64,000 bases of DNA from UBA6898 sp964463135 (GTDB lineage: Bacteria; Nitrospirota; Thermodesulfovibrionia; Thermodesulfovibrionales; UBA6898). Of this stretch, positions 44,093 through 52,444 are shown piece after piece. The stretch spans positions 62,001 through 126,000 of the forward strand of contig CAYXBA010000007.1 of assembly GCA_964463135.1 (NCBI GenBank), given 5' to 3'. The translations under genes were made by a program, and so were the position numbers. A model generated the notes under the pieces. The model made no database searches. It was not told the DNA's origin and saw only the letters and a list, made by a program, of their open reading frames with translations. The stretch's first letter is position 1, and each line of letters starts with the position of its first letter.

Positions 44093-45361
44093 TTATCCTG
44101 AAGGCTTTAGAAAACCCTCAACGATCTGCATGGCCCGGTCGACAGCACCGGAGTTCTTCAGATACAGGGCACGTGCCTTTTCTCCCGCTGACTTTGCCTT
44201 TTCGGGCTGCATGAGGAGCTCCTTGATCTTCTTCGCAACACCCGTCGAGGTGACCTGAAAAGCTGCGCCTGCAGCATAGAAATCCTTAATAAAGGGGAAG
44301 TTTTCCATATGTTCTCCGCAGATGATCGGCTTGCCCCAGTATGCAGGCTCAAGCGGGTTCTGGCCTCCCCGGCCCTCGATGCTCTTCCCCATGATCGCAA
44401 CATCAGCAATGCTGTACGCAGCAGTCAGTTCCCCCACCGTATCAAGCAGCAGGATATTGAATTTCTTTTCCCCTGCATCAGCACCCTCTGCATCAAGTTC
44501 AGAACGCTTGATGTAACGCATGTCCGATCTTCTGATCACCTCTTCTGCCTCGCCAAACCGTTCTGGATGACGCGGCGCAATGATCAGCTTCAGCCCGGGA
44601 AAAAGATAGACGTTCTCACGGTATGCATCAATGATTATCTGCTCCTCGCCCGCATGCGTGCTGCCTGCAACGATCACCTGGCCCTGCACCTCTTTCATCC
44701 AGGGCGGAATCTGCTGCGTGATCTCCATATCAAACTTGAAATTGCCGAGCACCATCACCTTGCTCTCTTCCGCGCCGATTGTCTTTAACCTCTGGGCATC
44801 TGACGGGCTCTGCATGCAGAAGAGCGTCACCTGGTCAAAGACCTTCTTCATAAAAAAGGATATCTTCCCATATCCCTTTGCAGATCTCTCCGATATCCGT
44901 CCGTTCAGGATAATGACCGGCACACTCCGCTCCGCGGCCACCCTGAATATATTCGGCCAGAGTTCTGTCTCCATGACGATAAAAAGTCTCGGTCTGACCT
45001 TTTCAAAGCACCTATGCAGAATGATCCGAAGGTCAAACGGAAGATAGACCAGATGCGTGCCTTCCGGGGCCTTCTGTCTCGCAACCTTCTGGCCGGTGTC
45101 GGTGATGGTGGAAAGGATAACAGGGATATCCGGATGCGCGGCCTTCAGTTTCCGCAAAAGCGGGATGGCAGCATTTACTTCGCCGACCGAGACAGCATGG
45201 ACCCAAATGGGGGATGGGTGATGCGTGATGCGTAATGCGTCAAAAAAACCGAACTTGTCGAGGAGCCATTTTTTTCTGATCTCCGCAGGCCGTTTCAGAT
45301 ACTGCGGCATGAGCAGGATCAGAAGCACTATGGAATAGAGAATGCTGTATATCAGGAACAT
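44093..45361 (-). CDS. waaA: Kdo transferase WaaA with a short repeat-derived insert
   Basis: 422 residues: a membrane-anchoring N terminus, IWVHAVSVGEVNAAIPLLRKL (catalytic Glu), LFIVMETELWPNIFR (membrane-associated donor-side motif) and GGQNPLEPAYWGKPIICGEHMENF in the C-terminal CMP-Kdo domain. It transfers Kdo from CMP-Kdo to the lipid A precursor. Just before IWVHAVSVGEV the stretch FFDALRITHHPSP is longer than usual and is encoded by R2-type repeat DNA at 45210-45245. Confidence 0.93.
   Translation of the reverse strand: MFLIYSILYSIVLLILLMPQYLKRPAEIRKKWLLDKFGFFDALRITHHPSPIWVHAVSVGEVNAAIPLLRKLKAAHPDIPVILSTITDTGQKVARQKAPEGTHLVYLPFDLRIILHRCFEKVRPRLFIVMETELWPNIFRVAAERSVPVIILNGRISERSAKGYGKISFFMKKVFDQVTLFCMQSPSDAQRLKTIGAEESKVMVLGNFKFDMEITQQIPPWMKEVQGQVIVAGSTHAGEEQIIIDAYRENVYLFPGLKLIIAPRHPERFGEAEEVIRRSDMRYIKRSELDAEGADAGEKKFNILLLDTVGELTAAYSIADVAIMGKSIEGRGGQNPLEPAYWGKPIICGEHMENFPFIKDFYAAGAAFQVTSTGVAKKIKELLMQPEKAKSAGEKARALYLKNSGAVDRAMQIVEGFLKPSG
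45210..45245. repeat. R2-type dispersed repeat within waaA
   Basis: 'gggggatgggtgatgcgtg' followed by 'atgcgtaatgcgtc' is the same word set as the intergenic R2 repeats at 16993-17119. It encodes ALRITHHPSP in WaaA. Confidence 0.6.
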
Positions 45362-45585
45362 CGTATTATTATCCTTCCCGTTGCATTAAACCTTCAATTC
45401 AGCGGCGGCAGGAATGCCTGAAAAGAGCTGCCTGCAACACCTTGATGCGCTAAAACCATAACAGCCAGCCTGCTAAAATATGATTGGTAGCGATATCTGC
45501 GTTTACGTGTAATAAATAAAATCATGTTGTCATTGCAGATCTTTTATGGCGTTTCTGCTTGCCGCAAGACAACGTCAAGATCACA

Positions 45586-46728
45586 TCACTTCTTCCAGCC
45601 GGCCATTTCGATGACCATATCCGATACCCGGTCTGAAGCATGCTTTTCAATAAAAACCTTGCGCACGTCGTCGTATGCCTTCTGCATCTCAGTCCGGCGC
45701 GCAGGATCAGTGATCATGCGCTTCAGCTCAAGCAGGATATTTTCAACCGTCGCATCTTTCTGAAGCAGTTCCCTGACCACCTCGCGCTCGGAAAGGATGT
45801 TCACAAGCGATACGTGCTTCACCTTGATAATGCGCTTGCCGAGCCAGAACGTAAGGGGGAAAACCTTGTATACAACAACAAGCGGCAGACCAAGAAGCGC
45901 AGCCTGAAGTGTTGCCGTGCCGGAGGCGATGACCGCATAGTCAGAGGCTGCAAGTGTCTTGAGAGACTTGCCCTTATTAATGGCCACGCCTTCGTGCTGC
46001 AGTGCATCGATAAGGGCCTTATGCTGTATCAGGTTCGTGTTCGGGGCAAAGGGCATGCAATATTGATATCCCGGAAAATCGCGTCTGGCCTGTTTTACGG
46101 TGTCAAGGAGCAGGGGGAGAAGTCTTTCGAGTTCATGGGGTCTGCTGCCGGGGAGAAGCGAAATGAGCTGCAGCTCAGGGTCCAGGCCCAGCTCTGCTTT
46201 CAAGCTTTTCTTGTCGGGCCGTATCTGCTGCATCTCGTCAAGGATCGGATGGCCGACAAACTCTGCAGCAAGACCGGTATCGCGATAGATCTGCTCCTCA
46301 AAAGGAAGGATCACCGCCATCCGGTCGACCAGGTCGGCGATCTTCTTTACCCTGCCCTGCCGCCATGCCCATACCTGCGGACTGACATAATAGAGGACAG
46401 GGATATTCTGCTTCCGCGCCTCTGCCGCAAGCCGGAGATTGAAGTCAGGGTAGTCGATAAGAACAAGAACAGAAGGGCAATATGTCAGAAATGCGTCCGA
46501 AGCTTTTCTGAATGTTTCCTTAAGGGTCTTCAGTGAGGAGAGTGCCTCGGTAAGGCCGAAGGCGCTTGCTATGCCGGAGAGAAGCTCAACCCCGGCAGCC
46601 TGCATCCTCTCACCACCGATGCCGATGATCCTGAGGTGAGGAACTTTTTTTTTCAGGGCCTCTGCAAGGAGCGCTCCGTAGAGCTCCCCGGACGTTTCGC
46701 CTGCAACGATCATGACCGTTTCAGACAT
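45586..46728 (-). CDS. lpxB: Lipid-A-disaccharide synthase LpxB
   Basis: 380 residues with the family motifs VAGETSGELYGALLAEAL, VLIDYPDFNLRLA, YYVSPQVWAWRQGRVKKI and LLPGSRPHELERLLP. It joins UDP-2,3-diacyl-glucosamine with lipid X. It overlaps the aminotransferase gene upstream by 8 bp, which supports one transcript from gnnA through to pfk. Confidence 0.95.
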   Translation of the reverse strand: MSETVMIVAGETSGELYGALLAEALKKKVPHLRIIGIGGERMQAAGVELLSGIASAFGLTEALSSLKTLKETFRKASDAFLTYCPSVLVLIDYPDFNLRLAAEARKQNIPVLYYVSPQVWAWRQGRVKKIADLVDRMAVILPFEEQIYRDTGLAAEFVGHPILDEMQQIRPDKKSLKAELGLDPELQLISLLPGSRPHELERLLPLLLDTVKQARRDFPGYQYCMPFAPNTNLIQHKALIDALQHEGVAINKGKSLKTLAASDYAVIASGTATLQAALLGLPLVVVYKVFPLTFWLGKRIIKVKHVSLVNILSEREVVRELLQKDATVENILLELKRMITDPARRTEMQKAYDDVRKVFIEKHASDRVSDMVIEMAGWKK

Positions 46729-47812
46729 TGTTGATGATCTCTGCGATCTCCTTGATCGTTTTTTCTTCCAGTTCCGGATACATCGGCAGGGAAAACACCG
46801 TTGCCGCAGCCTCTTCAGCTACCGGGAAGTCGCCCTTCTTATGGTCGAGGAAACTCAGGGCCTCCTGCAGGTGCAGGGGGATGGGGTAATAGACAACTGA
46901 CGATATCTCCTTTTCGCGCAGTGCCTGCTGTATCCTGTCCCGCTGTCCGCTCCGCAGGGTGTACTGGTGATACACATGGGTCATACCCGGCCTTTCAATT
47001 GGTTTGACTATCTTCTTGTCAGAAATTGCGGCATTGTACAGGGCAGCGTTTTCGCGCCTTCTCCGATTGTATTCATCGATCCTCCTGAACTTGACCAGGA
47101 GGATGCCTGCCTGCAGTTCATCAAGCCTGCTGTTAAAGCCGACAGACTCATGCTTATATGCGCCCTTTGAGCCGTGGTTCCTGAGAACCCTGATCCGGTC
47201 GACAAGCCCTGCATCATTCAGGGTCACCATACCACCATCGCCGAATGCGCCGAGGTTCTTGCTCGGATAGAAGCTGAAACAGCCTGCATCACCAAAACTG
47301 CCTGTCTTTCTGCCATTGATATCTGCACCGAATGACTGGGCGCAGTCCTCAATAACATGAAGGTTATGTTTCTTTGCGATCGCCATGATCTTGTCCATGT
47401 CAGCGGGATGGCCGAAGATATGGACCGGAATGATCGCCTTGGTATTTTCGGTAATTTTTGCCTCGATCTTTGCAGGGTCGATATTCATGGTCTCCGGATC
47501 GATATCGACAAAGACCGGTGTGGCCCCGGTGTAGATCACTGCCTCTGCCGTTGCAAAGAAGGTGAAGGGCGTTGTGATCACCTCATCGCCATCCCCGATC
47601 CCAAGGGCCTCGACCGCCAGATGCAGGGCATCCGTACCGGATGCAACCCCAATCGCCTCGGACACGCCATGGTATGCAGCAACCTTCTTCTCGAACTCGG
47701 ATACCCGCGGGCCGAGGATATAGTGCGCACCTTCGAGTATATCGGTCACGGTACCAAGTATCTCATCCTTGATGTCGGCGAACTGCTTTTTCAGGTCTAT
47801 CATCGGAACCAT
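46721..47812 (-). CDS. gnnB: DegT/DnrJ/EryC1 aminotransferase, GnnB-like
   Basis: 363 residues, PLP-dependent sugar aminotransferase: GVASGTDALHLAVEALGIGD, IEDCAQSFGAD, and the PLP Lys in FSFYPSKNLGAFGDGG. It would aminate a 3-keto-UDP-sugar. It overlaps lpxB and follows a Gfo/Idh dehydrogenase gene; that triple is the setting of GnnA/GnnB, which make UDP-GlcNAc3N for amide-linked lipid A in Acidithiobacillus ferrooxidans and Leptospira. Alternative: part of an O-antigen sugar pathway (WbpE-like). The symbol is an inference from context. Confidence 0.7.
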   Translation of the reverse strand: MVPMIDLKKQFADIKDEILGTVTDILEGAHYILGPRVSEFEKKVAAYHGVSEAIGVASGTDALHLAVEALGIGDGDEVITTPFTFFATAEAVIYTGATPVFVDIDPETMNIDPAKIEAKITENTKAIIPVHIFGHPADMDKIMAIAKKHNLHVIEDCAQSFGADINGRKTGSFGDAGCFSFYPSKNLGAFGDGGMVTLNDAGLVDRIRVLRNHGSKGAYKHESVGFNSRLDELQAGILLVKFRRIDEYNRRRRENAALYNAAISDKKIVKPIERPGMTHVYHQYTLRSGQRDRIQQALREKEISSVVYYPIPLHLQEALSFLDHKKGDFPVAEEAAATVFSLPMYPELEEKTIKEIAEIINNV

Positions 47813-47869
47813 ATCTGTTCTCTCTCCATTATCATAATTAAATTACTCAATCTTCCTGCTTCCGGATCT

Positions 47870-48775
47870 CTATATCATCTCATTTATCTTCATGACGATC
47901 TCAAGGGCCTGCATGCCCTCTCTCCCGGAGACCAGAGGACACGCCCTGTTCTGCAGGCAGGAGATAAAATCCTTCAGCTCTTCCTTAAGCGGTTCCCTGC
48001 TCTCCGGCTTGACAGCATCAAAGGCAATGCCGGTAGCATCCTTATAGTAGCGTTTCACTTCCTGCGCCTGGTAATCGACCGATATGTAAGCATCATCCTG
48101 GTGGACCTTCAGAACCCGCACCTTTTCCGTGGCCAGCCTGCTGGCCGTGATGAGGGCCTTGCAGCCGTTCTCGAACTCGATCCATGCCTTTGCAGCATCG
48201 ATCTTGCCGGTAAGCACCCGGTCGCCTGCGGCATTGATACTCCTGACCTTTGATCCCACCAGACCGCTCACAATATCGATGTCATGGATCATGAGGTCAA
48301 CGGTCACGTCAACATCCGTACCCCTGCCTAAAAACGGTGAAAGCCGTTCTGCTTCGATGAACCGGGGATTTTTTATCAGGCCTGCAGCTGCAACAATGGC
48401 AGGGTTGTACCGTTCAAGATGCCCGACCTGGAGGATACGGCCTCCAGCATCAGCTGCGGCTATGATCTCCTGCGCCTCTTCGAGGGTCGCGGTGACCGGT
48501 TTTTCTACAAACACATCCTTGCCTGCTTTGAGACAGGCAAGCGCGATCTCATGATGCGTCGTGGTAGGGGTGACAATGCTGACCGCGTCACATTTTTCAG
48601 CAAGCACGTTCCAGTCATTGAATGCCGCGCAGCCGTATTTTGCCGCGATCTCTTCAGCCCGCACAAGGTCACGGTCCGCAACGCCGACAAGCTCGACATG
48701 CTCCAGTTCAGAAAAAATGCGCGCGTGGTGCTGCCCGAGATAGCCGACACCGATAACACCGATCTTCAGTAACAC
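47870..48775 (-). CDS. gnnA: Gfo/Idh/MocA oxidoreductase, GnnA-like UDP-GlcNAc 3-dehydrogenase
   Basis: The start GTG 48773-48775 after GGGGGGAAATA gives a 301-residue protein beginning at the Rossmann strand (LLKIGVIGVGYLGQHHARIF); the ORF could extend 22 codons upstream but that part is not conserved-looking. NAD-binding and Gfo motifs: DAVSIVTPTTTHHEIA, GKDVFVEKPVTATLEEAQ (catalytic Lys-Pro) and DLMIHDIDIV. It would oxidise the 3-OH of a UDP-sugar. With the adjacent aminotransferase and lpxB this predicts GlcN3N-type lipid A. The symbol is an inference. Confidence 0.65.
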   Translation of the reverse strand: MLLKIGVIGVGYLGQHHARIFSELEHVELVGVADRDLVRAEEIAAKYGCAAFNDWNVLAEKCDAVSIVTPTTTHHEIALACLKAGKDVFVEKPVTATLEEAQEIIAAADAGGRILQVGHLERYNPAIVAAAGLIKNPRFIEAERLSPFLGRGTDVDVTVDLMIHDIDIVSGLVGSKVRSINAAGDRVLTGKIDAAKAWIEFENGCKALITASRLATEKVRVLKVHQDDAYISVDYQAQEVKRYYKDATGIAFDAVKPESREPLKEELKDFISCLQNRACPLVSGREGMQALEIVMKINEMI

Positions 48776-48936
48776 TATTTCCCCCCTGCAAAATGACCTA
48801 TATTTTGCACTATACCCGGACTTTTCAGCAAGGAGTGGCAACAGGCCATGGGCCGGAAGGCAGAGGCCTTGTTTCTCATCCAGCTACATTGTAATATGTA
48901 TGACACGTTTAAACTCCCTTAAGGAAGAGGAAAATC

Positions 48937-49947
48937 ATGATCAAGGAAGCTATCAATCTGCTCGTCGGCGGCATCAACCTCTCTGAAGCTGAAATGGCCG
49001 AATGCATGAAAGAGATCATGGAGGGGAAAGCCACCGATGCCCAGATAGGCTCCTTCCTTACCGCGCTCAGGATCAAGGGTGAGACGGTCGAAGAGATCAC
49101 CGGCGCAGCCCGCATCATGCGGGACAAGGCAGCAAAGATCAAGGCACCGGAGGGCGTGCTCGATACCTGCGGCACCGGCGGAGACATGTCCCACACCTTC
49201 AATATCTCCACAACCGTAGCTCTCGTTGTGGCAGCAGGCGGTGTTCCTGTTGCCAAGCATGGGAACAAGGCAGTATCGAGCAAGTCGGGCAGTGCTGATC
49301 TGCTTGAAGCGCTCGGCATCAGGATCGATCTGGCCCCGGACAAGGTGGAGAAATGCCTCTTTGAAACAGGGTTCGGTTTTCTTTTTGCTCCCCTCTTCCA
49401 CCCGGCAATGAAATATGCGATCGGGCCGCGGCGGGAGATGGGCCTCCGGACGATCTTCAATATTCTGGGCCCCATTACCAATCCTGCAGGCGCCGGAAGG
49501 CAGATCCTCGGTGTATTCACCGCAAAACTTACCGAGACGCTCGCTACCGTGCTCGGCAACCTCGGCGCAGAAGATGCCATGGTGGTCCACGGTGAGGACG
49601 GCCTTGATGAGATCACGATCACGGACGGCACGCGGGTATCGCGCTTCGCAAACGGCAAAGTAGAGAACCTGGTATTCTCTCCCGAGGATTTCGGGCTGGA
49701 ACGCGGGAAACGGGAAGACCTTGTCGGCGGCAACAATCAGGAGAATGCAACGATCACCCAAAAGATACTGGGCGGCGAAAAGGGTGCAAAACGCGATATT
49801 GTGCTGATCAATGCTGCGGCAGCCTTCATGGTGGCAGGCAGGGCCTCGGATATGAAGACAGCGGTAGCGATGGCACGGGAAACGATCGATTCAGGCAGCG
49901 CCCTCAAAAAACTTGAGGAGATCAGAAAGATCTCTAACAGCCTGTAA
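48937..49947 (+). CDS. trpD: Anthranilate phosphoribosyltransferase
   Basis: 336 residues with the PRPP/Mg site DTCGTGGDMSHTFNISTTVAL, VPVAKHGNKAVSSKSGSADLLEALG and NILGPITNPAGA. It transfers a phosphoribosyl group to anthranilate in tryptophan synthesis. AAGGAAGAGG precedes ATG 48937. It is transcribed toward trpG/trpE, whose products make its substrate; only 2 bp separate the trpD and trpG stops, so the trp genes are split into opposed units here. No trpC, trpF, trpB or trpA is in the window. Confidence 0.95.
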   Translation: MIKEAINLLVGGINLSEAEMAECMKEIMEGKATDAQIGSFLTALRIKGETVEEITGAARIMRDKAAKIKAPEGVLDTCGTGGDMSHTFNISTTVALVVAAGGVPVAKHGNKAVSSKSGSADLLEALGIRIDLAPDKVEKCLFETGFGFLFAPLFHPAMKYAIGPRREMGLRTIFNILGPITNPAGAGRQILGVFTAKLTETLATVLGNLGAEDAMVVHGEDGLDEITITDGTRVSRFANGKVENLVFSPEDFGLERGKREDLVGGNNQENATITQKILGGEKGAKRDIVLINAAAAFMVAGRASDMKTAVAMARETIDSGSALKKLEEIRKISNSL

Positions 49948-49949
49948 AA

Positions 49950-50522
49950 CTACGTCTGTTTCAGCTTAAGGAAGTTCCTCAGCAGGTCTTTTCCTGCAGT
50001 GGTCAGAATAGACTCCGGGTGGAATTGGACGCCCTCTATTACCATATCTTTATGTCTCACGCCCATGATCTCTCCCGTATCCGTCCATGCTGTTATATCG
50101 AGACAGTCCGGCTTCGTCTCCCTGCGGATAAGCAGCGAATGGTACCGTGTTGCCTCAAAGGGATTGGGCAGCCCATCGAAGAGCGTCCTGCCGTCATGAT
50201 GTATGAGCGAGGTCTTGCCATGCATGAGCTTCGGGGCACGGATGATCTCACCGCCGAATGCAGCGCCGATCGACTGATGGCCGAGACATACGCCGAGGAC
50301 CGGCACCTTGCCGCCGAAATGTCTGATCGCCTCGACCGAGATGCCTGCCTCGTTCGGCGTGCAGGGGCCCGGCGAGATGACGATCCGGTCGGGACGCATC
50401 TTTTCGATCTCATCGATCGTGATCTTATTATTCCTGAAGACCTGGACATCCTCGCCCAGTTCACCAAAATACTGGACCAGGTTATAGGTAAAGGAATCGT
50501 AGTTGTCAATCATCAATAGCAT
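49950..50522 (-). CDS. trpG: Anthranilate synthase glutaminase component
   Basis: 190 residues of a class I glutamine amidotransferase: the nucleophile Cys in VLGVCLGHQSIGAAFGG and the His-Glu pair in GVQFHPESILT; the N terminus has LLMIDNYDSFTYNLVQYFGE. It supplies ammonia to TrpE. It lies 63 bp after trpE on the same strand. It could also serve aminodeoxychorismate synthesis (PabA), as single amphibolic enzymes often do. Confidence 0.92.
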   Translation of the reverse strand: MLLMIDNYDSFTYNLVQYFGELGEDVQVFRNNKITIDEIEKMRPDRIVISPGPCTPNEAGISVEAIRHFGGKVPVLGVCLGHQSIGAAFGGEIIRAPKLMHGKTSLIHHDGRTLFDGLPNPFEATRYHSLLIRRETKPDCLDITAWTDTGEIMGVRHKDMVIEGVQFHPESILTTAGKDLLRNFLKLKQT

Positions 50523-50547
50523 CGTATATTCCTCTTCATTCCTAATC

Positions 50548-50582
50548 TCTCCTCACGATTCACGATTCACGATTTACGGACT
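50548..50582. repeat. R2-type dispersed repeat between trpE and trpG
   Basis: 'ctcacgattcacgattcac' followed by 'gatttacgg', a tandem-like copy of the CACGATT word also found around 17.0 kb and 52.3 kb. Confidence 0.6.
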
Positions 50583-50585
50583 TTG

Positions 50586-52058
50586 TTAATCCAATCCCTT
50601 CTCAGCCATATCCACGGCCTTCATCATGCCTTTTGCCTTGTTCACCGTCTCGGTGTACTCCTTCTCCGGCACCGAGTCGGCAACAATGCCTGCACCTGCT
50701 TGGACATAGACCTTGTTGTCCCTGACCACCAAGGTCCTGATGGTGATGCACATGTCCAGATTGCCTGAATAGCTCAGATACCCGACCGATCCGGCATAGG
50801 GACCGCGGCCTGCAGGTTCAAGCTCATCAATGATCTGCATGGCACGGACCTTTGGAGCGCCGCTGACCGTGCCCGCAGGGAAACAGGCTGCGAGCACATC
50901 AAAGGAATCAAGGCCGTCCTGCAGGTCTCCCTCTACATTGGACACGAGATGCATCACATGGCTGTACCGTTCAACGGTCATCAGGTCCGTGACCCTGACC
51001 GAGCCGACCTTTGCAACGCGTCCCACATCATTCCTTCCCAGGTCGACCAGCATGATATGCTCGGCGATCTCCTTGGGATCACGCTTCAGTTCATCTTCAA
51101 GTTCTTTATCGACCGCATCGGTCTCTCCCCGTCTCCTCGTACCCGCAATGGGGCGCAGCACGATCTTCCGGTTCTCGACCCGCACCAGGATCTCGGGCGA
51201 TGATCCCACGATCTTCCCTTCCCCGATGTCCAGATAATACATATAGGGCGAAGGATTGATCACCCGCAGGGCCCGGTACATATCGAACGGATCAACGTGC
51301 GACTCCCGTTCGAACCGTTGAGACAGGACCACCTGGACAATGTCGCCTGCCATCACATATTCCTTGGCTTTTTCGACGGCAGAAAGGAACCCGTCTTTGG
51401 GCGTATTCGAAATAAAGCCGCTTTCCTTTGCTGCGCTGCTGACCTCTTTTTCCTGCAGAGGCTTCCTCAGCCTGGTGATGATCTCATCGATCTTCTGCAC
51501 GGATTCCGCATAAATCTTCTTCAGGTCCCCGCTGTCAACATGCGCGTTCGAGACCACCTTGATCTTCTGCTTCAGGCTGTCGAAAACAAGCATGGTGTCG
51601 GTAAGCATCAGAAAAAAATCAGGGAAGCCGATGCTGTCCTTTGTCTTTAGTTCAATCGTCTCAAAGAACTTCACCATGTCATACCCGATGTATCCGACAA
51701 GGCCGCCGAAGAACCGCGGAAGGCCTTTCACTTCAACAGGACGATACGCCGTGATCTCCGCCTTGATAACATCAACCGGATTTTCGGTCTCGATAATCCT
51801 CGGCGCATTCCGACCCTCGAGGATCTCGACCGTCCTGCCCCTTCCCTTCAGGATCTTTGCGGGACGCGAACCGAGAAAGGAATAACGCGCCCACTTCTCA
51901 CCGCCCTCAACGCTCTCGAGCAGAAATGACGGAGAACCGCCGAGCTTGAGGAATGCGGTCACCGGTGTGTACGTGTCCGCGAGGATCTCCCGGTAGACCG
52001 GGATCAGGTTCCCTTTCTGAGCAAGGGCCTCGAATTCTTTAAAATCAGGGTAGAGCAT
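50586..52058 (-). CDS. trpE: Anthranilate synthase component I
   Basis: 490 residues with the chorismate-binding features: ILKLGGSPSFLLESVEGG-like feedback (Trp-binding) region near the N terminus, PFDMYRALRVINPSPYMYYLD, GSSPEILVRVE, IAGTRRRGETD and the late DVLAACFPAGTVSGAPKVRAMQII region with its conserved Glu/Gly set. The N-terminal LLES motif indicates feedback control by tryptophan. It converts chorismate to anthranilate with TrpG. The promoter is at 52103-52132; no trp leader peptide or T-box was evident. Confidence 0.95.
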   Translation of the reverse strand: MLYPDFKEFEALAQKGNLIPVYREILADTYTPVTAFLKLGGSPSFLLESVEGGEKWARYSFLGSRPAKILKGRGRTVEILEGRNAPRIIETENPVDVIKAEITAYRPVEVKGLPRFFGGLVGYIGYDMVKFFETIELKTKDSIGFPDFFLMLTDTMLVFDSLKQKIKVVSNAHVDSGDLKKIYAESVQKIDEIITRLRKPLQEKEVSSAAKESGFISNTPKDGFLSAVEKAKEYVMAGDIVQVVLSQRFERESHVDPFDMYRALRVINPSPYMYYLDIGEGKIVGSSPEILVRVENRKIVLRPIAGTRRRGETDAVDKELEDELKRDPKEIAEHIMLVDLGRNDVGRVAKVGSVRVTDLMTVERYSHVMHLVSNVEGDLQDGLDSFDVLAACFPAGTVSGAPKVRAMQIIDELEPAGRGPYAGSVGYLSYSGNLDMCITIRTLVVRDNKVYVQAGAGIVADSVPEKEYTETVNKAKGMMKAVDMAEKGLD

Positions 52059-52102
52059 ATTGACAAAAATTTCCTTTTTTAATTAATATGTTCAGTATCG
52101 TA

Positions 52103-52132
52103 ATTATAGCGCATTACCTGATGAGAAGTTAA
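52103..52132 (-). promoter_or_regulatory. Probable sigma-70 promoter of trpE-trpG
   Basis: Minus strand: TTAACT (52132-52127), 18-bp spacer, TATAAT (52108-52103). The -10 is perfect and the -35 is 4/6. The predicted start leaves ~40 bases of leader before ATG 52058. Confidence 0.6.
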
Positions 52133-52171
52133 GTTCAGTTCGCGCTTGTGTCCTGGACAGTTTCTTTGTAT

Positions 52172-52246
52172 GCGGGAATAGCTCAGTGGTAGAGCACAAC
52201 CTTGCCAAGGTTGGGGTCGCGGGTTCGAATCCCGTTTCCCGCTCCA
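52172..52246 (+). tRNA. tRNA-Gly (anticodon GCC)
   Basis: A 75-nt cloverleaf with encoded CCA: acceptor GCGGGAA/TTCCCGC, D arm AGCTCAGTGGTAGAGC, anticodon stem CAACC/GGTTG around TTGCCAA, T arm GCGGGTTCGAATCCCGT. Confidence 0.96.
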
Positions 52247-52253
52247 TAAACTT

Positions 52254-52360
52254 CCGTAAACCGTAAAGAGTAATTCGTGAATCGTAATCAGTTTAGAGAC
52301 CGATACCATTCCCGGAGTCAGTTCTTTCACTAATCACGATTTACTGTTCACGGATTACGT
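52254..52360. repeat. R2-type dispersed repeat between tRNA-Gly and tRNA-Cys
   Basis: Inverted words 'gtaattcgtgaatcgtaatc' and 'taatcacgatttactgttc' lie on either side of a unique ~40 bp; the ends are roughly complementary, as at 16993-17119. Confidence 0.65.
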
Positions 52361-52368
52361 TCTTTGAT

Positions 52369-52444
52369 GGCGGCGTACCCAAGTGGTTAAGGGGACGGTC
52401 TGCAAAACCGTTATTCAGCGGTTCAAATCCGCTCGCCGCCTCCA
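52369..52444 (+). tRNA. tRNA-Cys (anticodon GCA)
   Basis: A 76-nt cloverleaf with encoded CCA: acceptor GGCGGCG/CGCCGCC, anticodon arm ACGGT/ACCGT around CTGCAAA, T arm GCGGTTCAAATCCGC. The last 22 nt overlap the 3' end of the opposed coding gene at 52423-54276. Confidence 0.95.
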
